A stretch of 64,000 nucleotides of DNA from Rhizobium sp. BK313 (GCF_014193655.1 NZ_JACHZQ010000004.1:124001-188000); one strand, 5' to 3'; positions 9,067 through 18,033 are shown, numbered from the stretch's first letter. The notes: generated by a model from the letters alone, not told the origin. A program made the numbers and translations.

Positions 9067-9423
9067 CTATCGCCCCTTAAGAACTCCATGCAGTAAAAAG
9101 CCGGCGAGGCCGCCAATTGCCAGCATGGCGGCATTGCGCATTATGTGACGCTCTCGCGGCCGCGAAGCCTTGACCGCCTCGGCAATCCGGCTGGCGGCTG
9201 GATCCGAGGCTTGGCGGCGCTGCCTGTCATAATCGGGAGTATCTGCCGACCGGGCATCGTCTGTGCCCGGTTCGGAATAAACGTGTTTCGCTTGCGGCTT
9301 GTCCTCGCCCGGACCGTCGATATCTCCAGAACCGCCCGCAGCCTGCTCGAGTGCTTGCCACCTGCGGATATCGGCTTCAGCGGAGGGCTTATCTTTCGTT
9401 TCCGTCCCTTTGATTTTGACCAT
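9067..9423 (-). CDS. Hypothetical protein with C-terminal membrane anchor
   Basis: 118 residues. The ATG at 9423 has GGAGG five nucleotides upstream. The first 90 residues are highly charged and Gly/Pro/Asp-rich, likely disordered; residues about 96-114 form a hydrophobic helix (AAMLAIGGLAGFLLHGVL) ending in KGR, a tail-anchor topology. No domain is recognised. It lies between mgtC-like and BON-domain genes on the same strand, so a common stress-related transcript is possible. Confidence 0.6.
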   Translation of the reverse strand: MVKIKGTETKDKPSAEADIRRWQALEQAAGGSGDIDGPGEDKPQAKHVYSEPGTDDARSADTPDYDRQRRQASDPAASRIAEAVKASRPRERHIMRNAAMLAIGGLAGFLLHGVLKGR

Positions 9424-9501
9424 GGCATCCTCCTGTCATTCGCAGGGCAAACCATCGCCGGCCAAGAATGTTCCCCGGCGGCCATCCTTGGGCATGCATG
9501 G

Positions 9502-10227
9502 TCAAGTGGTCGTTGTCATCATCTCGAAAGACACGACCTTGTAGCGCTCTTCGACGGCGGCCAGAAGTTCCGACGCGCCGCCGCTGATGCCCGCATGCTT
9601 CCACCCCACTTGATAGCAGGCATGAACCGCAGCATCGGGCGCACTTATCGACTTGGCGATAAAACAGAATGAATATCCGATTGGATCGAAGAGTGTTTGG
9701 ATCTTTGCGATATCGGCGCTGCCCGCCAGCTCGATCACCACGCGCGCCCTTTGCCGATGCGGTATCAGCTCATCGAACCATTTGAAAGGCGACAGCACAA
9801 TAAAGGCCGCAACGGCTCCAGCGGACCCGACCACCAGCTGTCCGCCACCGATGCACAGCCCAATCGCCGTCATGATCCAGAGCGTTGCCGCCGTCGTCAC
9901 GCCGGTGACCAAATCGCTGCGCTTGAGAATCGCGCCGCCTCCGATAAAGCCGACGCCGGTCAGTACGCCGAGCGGAAAGCGCAGGATGTCCATGGAGACG
10001 AAAGACTGGAATGTTTTGCCGGTCATGGAAAGCAGCAAGTTGGCCTGGATCATCGTCAGGCATGCCGCCAACCCAACCAGGATCGTCGTCCGAAACCCGG
10101 CGGCATGGCCACCGGCTTCGCGATTGAGGCCGATCAGCGCGCCGGCGGCGATGACCAGCAGGAGGCGTGTCGCGATATCCATCCATGTGGGGTTCAAAGG
10201 CATGATCTCGATCATTGTGCTCGGCAT
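9502..10227 (-). CDS. MgtC/SapB family inner-membrane protein
   Basis: 241 residues; ATG 10227 follows GAGGAGGGTGCG. The N-terminal 140 residues carry the MgtC signature: RLLLVIAAGALIGLNRE with the conserved GLxRE, then AAGFRTTILVGLAACLTM, LGVLTGVGFIGGGAILK and the ATLWIMTAIGLCIGGG helix. The C-terminal roughly 85 residues are a soluble ACT-like domain as in Salmonella MgtC. Family members help bacteria survive low magnesium and acid and inhibit F-type ATPase in intracellular pathogens; a comparable role in acid or magnesium stress is inference. Located within the small stress-gene group; no Mg-sensing leader was recognised upstream. Confidence 0.9.
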   Translation of the reverse strand: MPSTMIEIMPLNPTWMDIATRLLLVIAAGALIGLNREAGGHAAGFRTTILVGLAACLTMIQANLLLSMTGKTFQSFVSMDILRFPLGVLTGVGFIGGGAILKRSDLVTGVTTAATLWIMTAIGLCIGGGQLVVGSAGAVAAFIVLSPFKWFDELIPHRQRARVVIELAGSADIAKIQTLFDPIGYSFCFIAKSISAPDAAVHACYQVGWKHAGISGGASELLAAVEERYKVVSFEMMTTTT

Positions 10228-10362
10228 CGCACCCTCCTCGCATCCCTTTCATGGCTGATCTCGAACGCCGGAACAAAGCTGGAAGGATTTCGTTCCGCCT
10301 TCGAGGAGATGAGAAGGGCTTTGCCGATGGCCCACCCACTATGAAATCTCAGGAGAACGCGC

Positions 10363-10590
10363 ATGACCATAACCGCAAAAGATATCGTCTCCGTTCTTGG
10401 ACCTATCGATGAAACACTGATGGCGGATGTGTCTGCGACCGGCGCAACGCTGGGAGAGCTCGCGGAAGCCTGGGCCTGGGTCAACAATGATGAGGCCCTG
10501 ATCGGCGAGGGCAGGACGCTGCCGAGCGGCAAGGTGGCTGAACTCGTAGATCTGCTTTCTGCCGGTGAAGACGACGAATTCGAGATGTAA
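10363..10590 (+). CDS. Small acidic hypothetical protein
   Basis: 75 residues starting at an ATG with AGGAGA at good spacing. The sequence (MTITAKDIVSVLGPID...) is mainly helical and acidic, ending in EDDEFEM. It has no signal peptide or membrane segment. The composition and ribosome site suggest a true gene; no family or function is recognised. It is divergent from the MgtC-like gene and upstream of the CBS-pair gene. Confidence 0.6.
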   Translation: MTITAKDIVSVLGPIDETLMADVSATGATLGELAEAWAWVNNDEALIGEGRTLPSGKVAELVDLLSAGEDDEFEM

Positions 10591-10766
10591 TTCCGAATAT
10601 CGCGATGCGGTCTGGAACAGATCGACGCCTCGCTTGTTGTTGTAGCGGGCCCTCAGAAGAGGGTGCTGCGACCAATGGGGAGCCGGGCGCCGCCCGATCT
10701 AAGGTCGCTGGAGACATGTGTCCTGCGCCTAAGGGCCGGACACGGCGTCCGATCATGGAGGAACCA

Positions 10767-11201
10767 ATGAAAGTTCGAGACGCCATGACGCACGACGTGC
10801 GCATCACCAATCCCGACGAGACCATCCTGCAGGCCGCACAGACGATGGCAGATCTCGATGCCGGCATCCTGCCGGTTGGCGACCATGATCGCTTGGTCGG
10901 CATGATCACCGATCGTGATATCGCCATCCGCGGCATCGCCAAGGGCAAAGGCCCGGACGCGAAGGTCCGCGATGTAATGACATCGGAGGTCAAATATTGC
11001 TTCGACGATCAGGAGATTGACGAGGTCTGCCGCAACATGGGCAATATCCAGGTTCGGCGTCTGCCGGTGCTGGATCATAGCAAGCGACTGGTCGGTATCC
11101 TCTCGCTCGGCGATATCGCCGTAGCCCACGGCAACGGTGTCGCCGGCGAAGCGTTGAGAAGCATTTCGCGTCACGGTGGCGAGCATAGCCAAACAGCGTG
11201 A
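10767..11201 (+). CDS. CBS-pair domain protein
   Basis: 144 residues starting at ATG 10767, which has GGAGG six bases upstream; an open upstream extension lacks this. Two CBS motifs fill the protein: residues 1-60 (MKVRDAMTHDVRITNPDETIL through VGMITDRDIAIRGIAKG) and 70-125 (VRDVMTSEVKYCFDDQEI through LVGILSLGDIAVAHG). Such stand-alone pairs bind adenine nucleotides and act as energy or redox sensors; in bacteria they are often induced by stress or low oxygen. The pcm gene starts on its last codon (GTGA overlap), so both are made from one transcript. Confidence 0.88.
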   Translation: MKVRDAMTHDVRITNPDETILQAAQTMADLDAGILPVGDHDRLVGMITDRDIAIRGIAKGKGPDAKVRDVMTSEVKYCFDDQEIDEVCRNMGNIQVRRLPVLDHSKRLVGILSLGDIAVAHGNGVAGEALRSISRHGGEHSQTA

Positions 11202-11884
11202 ACCTGAGCGTGTTTCGATCGTTGAGACAGCCGGCGATGCGCGCGCGTCTTCGTATGGTGGAAAAGCAGATCGCCGGGCGCGGCATTCGTGACCCGGCGG
11301 TGCTGGATGCTATGCGCCTGGTGCCTCGGGAAATGTTCGTCGAGAAGGGCTTCGAGATGTTTGCCTATAACGACTGCCCCCTGCCGATCGGCAAGGGGCA
11401 GACGATTTCGCAGCCCTATATGGTAGCGCTGATGATCGAGGCAGCCGAAGTCAAGCGCGACGACACGGTGCTCGAAATCGGCGCGGGACTTGGCTATGCG
11501 ACCGCTATCCTCAGCCGCATAGCTGCTCATGTCATTGCCGTAGAACGCCACGCCTCTCTGGCGGCAGGAGCAGCCGAACGGCTGCACCGTCTCGGCTACG
11601 ACAATGTTGATTTGCATTGTGGAGACGGTTCAAGGGGATGGCCGAAAGCTGCGCCCTTCGGCGCCGTCCTTGTCTCCGCCGCTGCACCGGAAGTGCCGCA
11701 GGCCCTGAAAGAACAACTGGCCATAGGTGGCCGGCTGCTTATCCCGGTTGGGCCGGAGGAGGGCAGGCAGACGCTTCTGAAAATAGTCAGAAAAGGCCCG
11801 GATGATTTTACGACCCAAACTCTCGGTGCCGTGATTTTCGTGCCGCTGATCAGCGAGCGGGGCGGAACTGAAGACTATGATTGA
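11198..11884 (+). CDS. pcm: Protein-L-isoaspartate O-methyltransferase
   Basis: 228 residues from GTG 11198, overlapping the CBS-gene stop. The N-terminal part RMVEKQIAGRGIRDPAVLDAMRLVPRE is typical of PCMT, followed by the substrate-binding loop GKGQTISQPYMVALM and SAM-binding motif I VLEIGAGLGYATAIL, then post-I VIAVERH and motif II-like APFGAVLVSAAAPEVP. The enzyme methylates abnormal L-isoaspartyl residues in aged or damaged proteins to start repair. The final residues extend slightly beyond the PCMT core. Cotranscription with a CBS-pair protein and proximity to stress genes fit a role in survival. ATG 11237 is a possible alternative start. Confidence 0.9.
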   Translation: MNLSVFRSLRQPAMRARLRMVEKQIAGRGIRDPAVLDAMRLVPREMFVEKGFEMFAYNDCPLPIGKGQTISQPYMVALMIEAAEVKRDDTVLEIGAGLGYATAILSRIAAHVIAVERHASLAAGAAERLHRLGYDNVDLHCGDGSRGWPKAAPFGAVLVSAAAPEVPQALKEQLAIGGRLLIPVGPEEGRQTLLKIVRKGPDDFTTQTLGAVIFVPLISERGGTEDYD

Positions 11885-12126
11885 TCACGTCGCTTTTAAC
11901 CGCGCAACCGGTAGCGCCGAGATGAAACTTGTTCGGTACCGCCGACTGGCACTTCACCAAACACGCATTCTCACCTCCGCATTCGGCCATCTTGCAAGCG
12001 CGTGCAAATGCCGCATAACCTCCGTCAACTATCAACAGCTTTCTTCACAAAACTGTCACGGCAACGGCTCAGAGGATGATGCACGCAATTGCAAAATTGG
12101 CAGAGTCGCAGGAGCAGGAGGGCCGT

Positions 12127-13140
12127 GTGTCGCAGAAAGTGTTCGTGAGCGCACAGGAGGTGGCGGATCGCGCAGGTGTCTCCCGCTCGGCTGTGTCGCG
12201 CACGTTCACGCCGGGAGCGAGCGTGTCGCCCGAGACGCGCCGGAAGGTGCTCGAGGCGGCCGACGCACTGGGTTATCATGTCAATCATCTCGCTCGTGGG
12301 CTGATGCGCAACGAAAGCGGGATTGTCTGCCTGATCGTATCCGACATGGCCACTCCGCATCGCTCCGGTCTGATCAAGGCGCTGACCGAGCAGTTGCAGA
12401 GCGCGGGTAAGATTGCCATGCTCGTCAACACCGATCTTTCGGACGGCAGTGTCGACTTGGCACTGCGCCAGGCGATCCGCTACCGCGCCGACGCCTCGAT
12501 TATCCTCTCGGGTATGCCCGATAAGTCTATCACGCAGCTCTGCCTGAAGAGCGGCCAGCGACTGGTGTTGATCAATCGCGATGACGAGCAAGATGGACCG
12601 TTGCGGATCAATCTCGACGACGAAGAGGCCGCCAGCCGTGTCGTGACGGCTTTCCTTCGCGCCGGCTGCCGCAAGTTCGCCTTGGCCAATTCGGAGGCCG
12701 GCACGCCAAGTCTCATGGCAAGGGAGAAGGGCTTCGTCGCCGCGGCCAGGACGCATGGCCTGGATGTGATCGTCGAGCGTTATGGCTGGACCAGCTATGA
12801 GAGCGGCAGAGTTCTGGCGCAGCGGCTTCTCACTCAGAGCCAGCGGCCGGATGCCGTCTTCTGCGCGACCGACCTTCTTGCTTGCGGCTTCATGGATGCC
12901 GCCCGCAACCAGTTTTCCCTCTCCGTCCCCAACCAACTGTGTGTCGCTGGTTTCGACGATATCGAGCAGGCCTCCTGGGCATCCTATCAACTGACGACCT
13001 TTGCCCAACCGCTCGCCACGATCGCGCAGGAGGCAGTCTTGTGGCTCGACAGCAAGGAGGGTGCAAACTCGCAAGGACGAGCGCACGCCATTCGCCTTCA
13101 TGCCGATCTCGTATGGCGCGGCTCGGTCAGGGGTGGCTGA
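12127..13140 (+). CDS. LacI-family transcriptional regulator
   Basis: 337 residues from GTG 12127, preferred because AGGAGG ends 5 nt upstream and it begins directly before the helix-turn-helix; an ATG at 12076 in the same frame would add 17 residues. HTH is at about residues 5-27 (VSAQEVADRAGVSRSAVSR), then the hinge helix NHLARGLM, and a periplasmic-binding-protein-like effector domain (SGIVCLIVSDMATPHRSG through the DxxACGFMDAAR and VAGFDDIEQASW segments). Family members sense sugars or related effectors. No transport or catabolic gene is next to it in the same direction except the Nudix hydrolase, so the target is unknown; the effector loop lacks features that would name a ligand. Confidence 0.88.
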   Translation: MSQKVFVSAQEVADRAGVSRSAVSRTFTPGASVSPETRRKVLEAADALGYHVNHLARGLMRNESGIVCLIVSDMATPHRSGLIKALTEQLQSAGKIAMLVNTDLSDGSVDLALRQAIRYRADASIILSGMPDKSITQLCLKSGQRLVLINRDDEQDGPLRINLDDEEAASRVVTAFLRAGCRKFALANSEAGTPSLMAREKGFVAAARTHGLDVIVERYGWTSYESGRVLAQRLLTQSQRPDAVFCATDLLACGFMDAARNQFSLSVPNQLCVAGFDDIEQASWASYQLTTFAQPLATIAQEAVLWLDSKEGANSQGRAHAIRLHADLVWRGSVRGG

Positions 13141-13144
13141 CGGC

Positions 13145-13678
13145 ATGGCACCTTTGATCTCAGAGCAGACAAAATCCTCCGGTGGATCGGACAGATTTCT
13201 GTCTGATCTTGCCTCCCATGCGGATGCGCTGTTTCACGGTCCGATATACGAGCAATATGCGGCGATCTGTTACCGGAAACATCCCGAATTTGGTACGGCA
13301 GAAGTGGTCATCGTCACAAGCCGCGAAAGCGGGCGCTGGGTCATTCCGAAGGGCTGGCCGATAAAAGGGAAAAAGCCGCACGAGGTTGCCGCCATAGAGG
13401 CCTTCGAAGAAGCCGGCGTGCGCGGCAAGATCAAGAAGAAACCTTTCGGCTATTTCACCTACTTGAAGCAACACGCCGACGGCCACCGTGTTCCCTGCAT
13501 CGTCCAACTGCACCTTCTGGAAGTCGAAAAGACCTGCGAGGACTTTCCGGAGAGGGGTCAGCGCCGCAGTGAGTGGGTCTCCTTCATCGAAGCCGCAAGC
13601 CGCGTGCGCGAACCAGAACTCAAGGGCCTTCTCCTGATGGCCGACCGAAAGCTGAGGCGGATGAAAGCGAAGAAGTAG
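13145..13678 (+). CDS. Nudix hydrolase with degenerate Nudix box
   Basis: 177 residues from ATG 13145, four bases after the LacI-regulator stop; a longer open frame overlapping that gene was rejected. The Nudix box lies in GWPIKGKKPHEVAAIEAFEEAGV (described by position: about residues 72-94). Relative to the GX5EX7REUXEEXGU consensus the first Glu is Lys and the Arg is Ile, but the EAxEE core that binds metal is intact. This pattern is common in an alphaproteobacterial Nudix group related to diphosphoinositol or dinucleoside polyphosphate hydrolases. Substrate is not deducible. No signal peptide, so cytoplasmic. Confidence 0.8.
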   Translation: MAPLISEQTKSSGGSDRFLSDLASHADALFHGPIYEQYAAICYRKHPEFGTAEVVIVTSRESGRWVIPKGWPIKGKKPHEVAAIEAFEEAGVRGKIKKKPFGYFTYLKQHADGHRVPCIVQLHLLEVEKTCEDFPERGQRRSEWVSFIEAASRVREPELKGLLLMADRKLRRMKAKK

Positions 13679-13708
13679 CATTGCTGCGCCTGCGCCCCGT
13701 CAGCCGGC

Positions 13709-14902
13709 CTATGTTCGCCCGCTCATTGCCAGTCGCAATGGAATCCGTGTTGCAGCCACTGCCGGCAATGCGCCGCCGATAGCGCCGATGATCAACGACA
13801 ACCAAACGGCCTTCATTACCAGTGAGGGAGACAGGGTCAGTTGAAATCCAATCTGGGTATGATCGGCGCTCATCGTCGAAGCGGTCCAACCGTTCAGGAC
13901 GAGATAGGAAAAGCCAATGCCGATCACGCTGCCAAGGCAGGTCAGCATCATTGACTCTATCCACGTGCCGGCAAAGGCGGCACGCCGGCTGAAGCCGATT
14001 GCTCGGACGGTAGCGATCTCGGTGCTGCGATCCGAAACAGAGCTGAACATGGTCGTCATCGCGCCGACCACTGCGCCTGCGGCCATGGTCATCGCCAGCG
14101 GCCAGCCGATAAGAAGGATCAGCTTCGACGTGCGTTCCGCAAGCCCCGCGAAATAATCCTGTTCCGACCGCACTGTCAGCCCGATCTGCGGTGTATGCGC
14201 CGCCATGGATTGCAGCGCCGGCAAAACTTCCTGGTTGGTGAGCTTGATCCTGACGCTCTGGATCAGATTGGGGCGGTTGAACAGCGTCTGCACCACGCCG
14301 ATATCCGCCAACATCTCGGATTCGAAGACCGATCCGCCGGCGTCGAAAATACCGACGATGGTCCATTTCGATGTGCCGAGTGTCAGTTGCTCGCCGATCT
14401 CCAGTCCTTTGTAATCAAGGCTCAGCCGGCGACCGACGACGATCTCGCTGGTACCGGGATTGAACATCCGGCCACGAACAATCCTGACATTGGGACGCAC
14501 GCTGAGGCCAAACGGCCCGATACCGCGCAAGGACAGTGTGGAAAGCAATCCGCCGGACTTTTCCGGCACCTCCACCGGAATGACCATCTCCGGCGATATC
14601 ACCGGGGCCCCCGCCGCATCGGTTGCGATGCCGGTGACGCCATCAAGATAATGAAGCTGAGACGGTTCGATCCGGCTGCCGAGTTCCGTCGCCGCTCCTT
14701 TGCCAAGAGCGATGGCGATGTCCCCGGAGCCGGCTTGCAACAGGGATGTGCGAAAGCCATTCGACATTGCCAGGAAGCCAAGCAGAACTGTGACGACCAT
14801 CGCAACGGAAAATACCAGCGAAAGAGAAGTCCATATCCGGCGGCGGAGCGATTTCAGATTGGATGTGGTCAGAGCCAGGGATTGGTTGATGATCGAGCTC
14901 AT
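13709..14902 (-). CDS. ABC exporter permease, FtsX/MacB-type (second permease)
   Basis: 397 residues. One helix near the N-terminus (residues 27-49, SLSLVFSVAMVVTVLLGFLAM), a large extracytoplasmic domain of about 200 residues (MacB_PCD type, residues 50-265), and three C-terminal helices of the FtsX domain including VRAIGFSRRAAFAGTWIESM, the coupling segment. Permeases of this fold do not move substrate through the membrane but act mechanically on a periplasmic adaptor. It is the last gene of a four-gene unit: adaptor, ATPase, permease, permease. It is separated from the preceding permease by 4 bp. Confidence 0.85.
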   Translation of the reverse strand: MSSIINQSLALTTSNLKSLRRRIWTSLSLVFSVAMVVTVLLGFLAMSNGFRTSLLQAGSGDIAIALGKGAATELGSRIEPSQLHYLDGVTGIATDAAGAPVISPEMVIPVEVPEKSGGLLSTLSLRGIGPFGLSVRPNVRIVRGRMFNPGTSEIVVGRRLSLDYKGLEIGEQLTLGTSKWTIVGIFDAGGSVFESEMLADIGVVQTLFNRPNLIQSVRIKLTNQEVLPALQSMAAHTPQIGLTVRSEQDYFAGLAERTSKLILLIGWPLAMTMAAGAVVGAMTTMFSSVSDRSTEIATVRAIGFSRRAAFAGTWIESMMLTCLGSVIGIGFSYLVLNGWTASTMSADHTQIGFQLTLSPSLVMKAVWLSLIIGAIGGALPAVAATRIPLRLAMSGRT

Positions 14903-14906
14903 AGTC

Positions 14907-16058
14907 TCATCTTTCTCTCAAAGCTGCGTTGGGCGGCACTCTGATGGCATTGAAGGCCGGTGCAACACCCGTTGCCAGGGCCAGCAGCACCGCCAGGCCG
15001 GTTGCCCCGAGAACGATCGGGGGAGTGAGCACGAGATCCGGCACGATCGTGCGGAGCGGCTCTCGCAAAAACATGATCGCGGTAAAGGCAAAGCCGAGAC
15101 CCAAGCCAAGGCCTATCGCAAACAAGGCGAACGTCTCCGCCAGGACATTGCAAAGAATGAAGCGCCGCGAAAAGCCAAGCACCTTCAATACGCCGATTTC
15201 CTTCTTTCGCTCGCGGATGGCGAAGAACATGGTGTTGGCCACGATCATCAAAATGGTTGCGAACGCCACTCCAACCACCAGACGCACGATGGTTGCGATA
15301 TCGGCAAACTGTGCGATGAAGGCCTTCATGAACTCGGCCTCCGTCTGCGTCCGGGTCTCGTAGGCGGAATTGGCAAACAGGGCGTCGACGGCTTTGATGA
15401 CGTCGTCGGGGCGAACACCATTTTTCGGCACGACGCCGAAGCTGCTGACGGTATCGCGGTCAATGCTGCGCTCGGAATTGATGTAGTCGTACCGCGCCGT
15501 GACGAAATGCGTGTCGGCGGATTGCTTGCCATCCAATATGCCGACGATTTCAACTTCGAAGTCCGAGCTGCCATCGGCCTTGAAGAAACTTGACGTATTC
15601 AGCGTGATCTTTTGCCCAAGCACCCAACCCTCTTGTGTTGCGATGCTGCGGCCTGCGATGGCGCCGTTGCGAATCTGACTAAAGCGGGCAAGCGCGTCGG
15701 CGGGGATATCGTATTGATCGCCGATGAAGGCCGCAAAGCTGCCGGGCTCTACGGCCGTCAGGCCCAGAAAATTCGTCGGCGTCTGATAGGTCGCACGGCT
15801 GCGAGCCATGTATGTCGCCCCGGCGATATCGGGCAATGCCAGGATCCTGTCGTAATAGCTGATCGGCAAAGGCTGGGCGTCGCCGATCCGGTTGGTCACA
15901 ACCAACCGCTCTGAATCCACCTCGCCACCGAGAAAACCGTGTTCGAAGCTCGTCAGGACGAGATAGATGAAGAAGGCGATGGCAATGCTCGCGATCAGCA
16001 GCACGCTGCGAGTCGGCTTACGTGCCATGCTCCGACAAATGAGAGTGAAGCGGCCCAT
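14907..16058 (-). CDS. ABC exporter permease, FtsX/MacB-type (first permease)
   Basis: 383 residues with the same plan as the following permease: N-terminal helix (residues 18-38, SVLLIASIAIAFFIYLVLTS), periplasmic domain, then three helices (FATILMIVANTMFFAIRERK..., FALFAIGLGLGLGFAFTAI, VLLALATGVAPAFNAI). The segment RERKKEIGVLKVLGFSRRF is the FtsX-family coupling motif. The two permeases probably form a heterodimer with the ATPase encoded just upstream. Paralogous to its neighbour at the level of fold, with low identity by eye. Confidence 0.85.
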   Translation of the reverse strand: MGRFTLICRSMARKPTRSVLLIASIAIAFFIYLVLTSFEHGFLGGEVDSERLVVTNRIGDAQPLPISYYDRILALPDIAGATYMARSRATYQTPTNFLGLTAVEPGSFAAFIGDQYDIPADALARFSQIRNGAIAGRSIATQEGWVLGQKITLNTSSFFKADGSSDFEVEIVGILDGKQSADTHFVTARYDYINSERSIDRDTVSSFGVVPKNGVRPDDVIKAVDALFANSAYETRTQTEAEFMKAFIAQFADIATIVRLVVGVAFATILMIVANTMFFAIRERKKEIGVLKVLGFSRRFILCNVLAETFALFAIGLGLGLGFAFTAIMFLREPLRTIVPDLVLTPPIVLGATGLAVLLALATGVAPAFNAIRVPPNAALRER

Positions 16059-16063
16059 GACGG

Positions 16064-16780
16064 TTACGCGGCCTCCCGTTCGACAAATCGACCTTTATCC
16101 AGGCGCAGGACACGCTTGGCGGAACGCGCAGCGGTGTCGTCATGGGTGACCATGACGATGGTCTTGCAGAGGTCCTTGTTGAGGATGCGCAGCATGGCAA
16201 GCACGTCTTCGGCGGAATCGCGATCGAGATCGCCGGTCGGCTCGTCGCAGAGCAGCAGCTTCGGATCGCCTGCGAGCGCCCGGGCGATTCCCACGCGCTG
16301 CTGTTGGCCGCCCGAAAGTTCCGATGGCAGATGTTTGCGCCGGTCGGTGAGACCGACAAGCGACAGGATCGTCTCGACCCGCTCACGGCGCTGGCGTCCA
16401 GTCAGGCTCGTCAACAGCAGCGGAAGCTCGACATTCTGCTCTGCCGTCAGCATCGGCATCAGATTGTAGAATTGAAACACGAAGCCGACATTGGCGCCTC
16501 GCCATTTTGTAAGAGCGCTTTCGCTCATTCGGCCGATGCGCACATGTCCGAAATTGATGTCGCCGGCATCGGGGCGATCGATGCCGCCGATGAGGTTCAG
16601 AAGCGTCGACTTGCCGGAACCGGACGGACCGACGATCGCAACGAAATCGCCGCCGCGGATGGTCATGGTCAGATCCGAAAAGATCGTCACGCTGTTCTTT
16701 CCGATCCGGTAGTCCTTGCGCACATTGTTGATCGAAATGCTGCCGTCTTCCGGCGCCGATACGCTGTTGCTGTCGTCCAT
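16064..16780 (-). CDS. ABC exporter ATP-binding protein (LolD/MacB-like)
   Basis: 238 residues from ATG 16780, two bases after the adaptor stop, with GGAAGAGG upstream; an extended start would overlap the adaptor gene. ATPase motifs are complete: Walker A GPSGSGKST, Q-loop FVFQFYNLMPMLT, signature LSGGQQQRVGIARAL, Walker B LLLCDEPTGDLD, H-loop VMVTHDD. The DEPTGDLD form is typical of the LolD/MacB/FtsE branch, whose partner permeases are FtsX-like, matching the two downstream genes. Energises export or mechanotransmission from the cytoplasmic side. Confidence 0.92.
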   Translation of the reverse strand: MDDSNSVSAPEDGSISINNVRKDYRIGKNSVTIFSDLTMTIRGGDFVAIVGPSGSGKSTLLNLIGGIDRPDAGDINFGHVRIGRMSESALTKWRGANVGFVFQFYNLMPMLTAEQNVELPLLLTSLTGRQRRERVETILSLVGLTDRRKHLPSELSGGQQQRVGIARALAGDPKLLLCDEPTGDLDRDSAEDVLAMLRILNKDLCKTIVMVTHDDTAARSAKRVLRLDKGRFVEREAA

Positions 16781-16781
16781 C

Positions 16782-17873
16782 TCAAAATCCTCTTCCATCC
16801 ATGTCCGCTTGAAGGTCTGGAGCATCCAAAGTGACTTTTGCCGCCATGTTCGGCAGCGCGCGAGAGGGCGGTGTCAGGAACTCCAGCCGCGCAGTCACTG
16901 TGCCTTTCTGCAATGAAGCTGCCGGCACGATCGTCCGCACCCGCATTTTGAATTGCCGGTCAGGAAACGCGTCGAGAATGGCGAGTGCCGTCTGATCGGG
17001 CTGTATCCGCGCGGCATTTGACTGTGCGATATCGACGTCGATGGTCAGGGAGTCCGGGTCGAGAAGGATTGCGATCCCGTCTCTCGGTCCACCGCCATCC
17101 GTTCCCGAAGCAACCATATCTCCCAGGCTGACTAGCCGGGCGACGATCACGCCGTCAAATGGTGCAACAATCTGGTGGAGCGACAGGGTTCTTTCCTGCT
17201 TCTCCACCTGTAGTCGTGCGGTCTCGGCCGTCTGCCGCGCAACGTCCAGATCGCTGGTCAATTGCACAGCAGCCAGACTGTCGGCATCGAGGCTGCTGGT
17301 CGCGGCAGCGCCCCGCTCGACGAGCAATTTGGTGCGCTCCAGCGTCTTGCGAGCCTGTTCCAGCGAGACCTCGACCCGGCGTGCCGCAGCGGCGGCAGCG
17401 ACGGCCTGCGATTTGGTGATCCGCAGCTCGATCTCGTCCGTCGCTGTATCCAAACGCGCAACGACCTGTCCCGCGACAAAATGATCGCCGACATCCAGTG
17501 GCAGGTCGACCACTCTCCCGCCGATCTCCGGCCGCAGGGTGATCATCCGTGCGGCAACGACATAGCCGGAACCGATAACGGCCTGGGGCAGTGGCTTTGT
17601 AGATTGTTCTTGGATGGCAAGGGCTTTGCTTTGTGAAGAGGAGTCGGCCTCTTTTGCCGGCTCGGCGATGGTTCCCGTTACGAAAGCTCTCCAAAGCGCA
17701 TCGGTAGATGGCGGCCTGACATAGGCGGCTGCCGCAAGTGCTAACGCGATGCCTACCACCGTCATACCGAGCATCCGGAAGCGGCGGATAGGGAGCGTGC
17801 CTCGGGGAGGGGGCACGTCGCGGTCGATCGACAGTGACCGAAGCCGCGTTGCGATATTCGCTTCAGCATTCAT
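16782..17873 (-). CDS. HlyD-family periplasmic adaptor of ABC exporter
   Basis: 363 residues. A single membrane helix near residues 32-50 (MLGMTVVGIALALAAAAYV) anchors the protein; the rest is periplasmic with a lipoyl half-motif (GGRVVDLPLDVGDHFVAGQVVARLD), a helical hairpin with Ala/Arg/Glu-rich coiled coil (about residues 145-215) and the second lipoyl half (IVAPFDGVIVARLVSLGDMV). Such adaptors connect MacB/FtsX-type permeases to an outer-membrane TolC-like channel. No TolC homologue lies in the window, so a channel encoded elsewhere is implied. First gene of the unit; transcription faces away from the AraC-type regulator at 18.0 kb. Confidence 0.88.
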   Translation of the reverse strand: MNAEANIATRLRSLSIDRDVPPPRGTLPIRRFRMLGMTVVGIALALAAAAYVRPPSTDALWRAFVTGTIAEPAKEADSSSQSKALAIQEQSTKPLPQAVIGSGYVVAARMITLRPEIGGRVVDLPLDVGDHFVAGQVVARLDTATDEIELRITKSQAVAAAAAARRVEVSLEQARKTLERTKLLVERGAAATSSLDADSLAAVQLTSDLDVARQTAETARLQVEKQERTLSLHQIVAPFDGVIVARLVSLGDMVASGTDGGGPRDGIAILLDPDSLTIDVDIAQSNAARIQPDQTALAILDAFPDRQFKMRVRTIVPAASLQKGTVTARLEFLTPPSRALPNMAAKVTLDAPDLQADMDGRGF

Positions 17874-18033
17874 GGTGAGGTCTCCAGACGTTTATAGCGT
17901 CAATGTCCGCCGCCGAAGCGTCTGGAGCGACCTCGATCATGATTTAGCACGTCTCGGATCGCGATCTGGATCGCCGGAAGCCGCGAGTCAGGCCATAGTG
18001 ACGGCGAATATGTTTGCCCGAGGAAGGGGTCTC

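Noticed and set aside
12025..13146. 373-residue minus-strand ORF opposite the LacI regulator
   Set aside because: Shadow ORF caused by GC-biased third positions; the plus-strand gene has clear motifs.
17749..18033. N-terminal extension of the membrane AraC regulator
   Set aside because: It overlaps the opposite adaptor gene and has no ribosome site; ATG 18034 is better.
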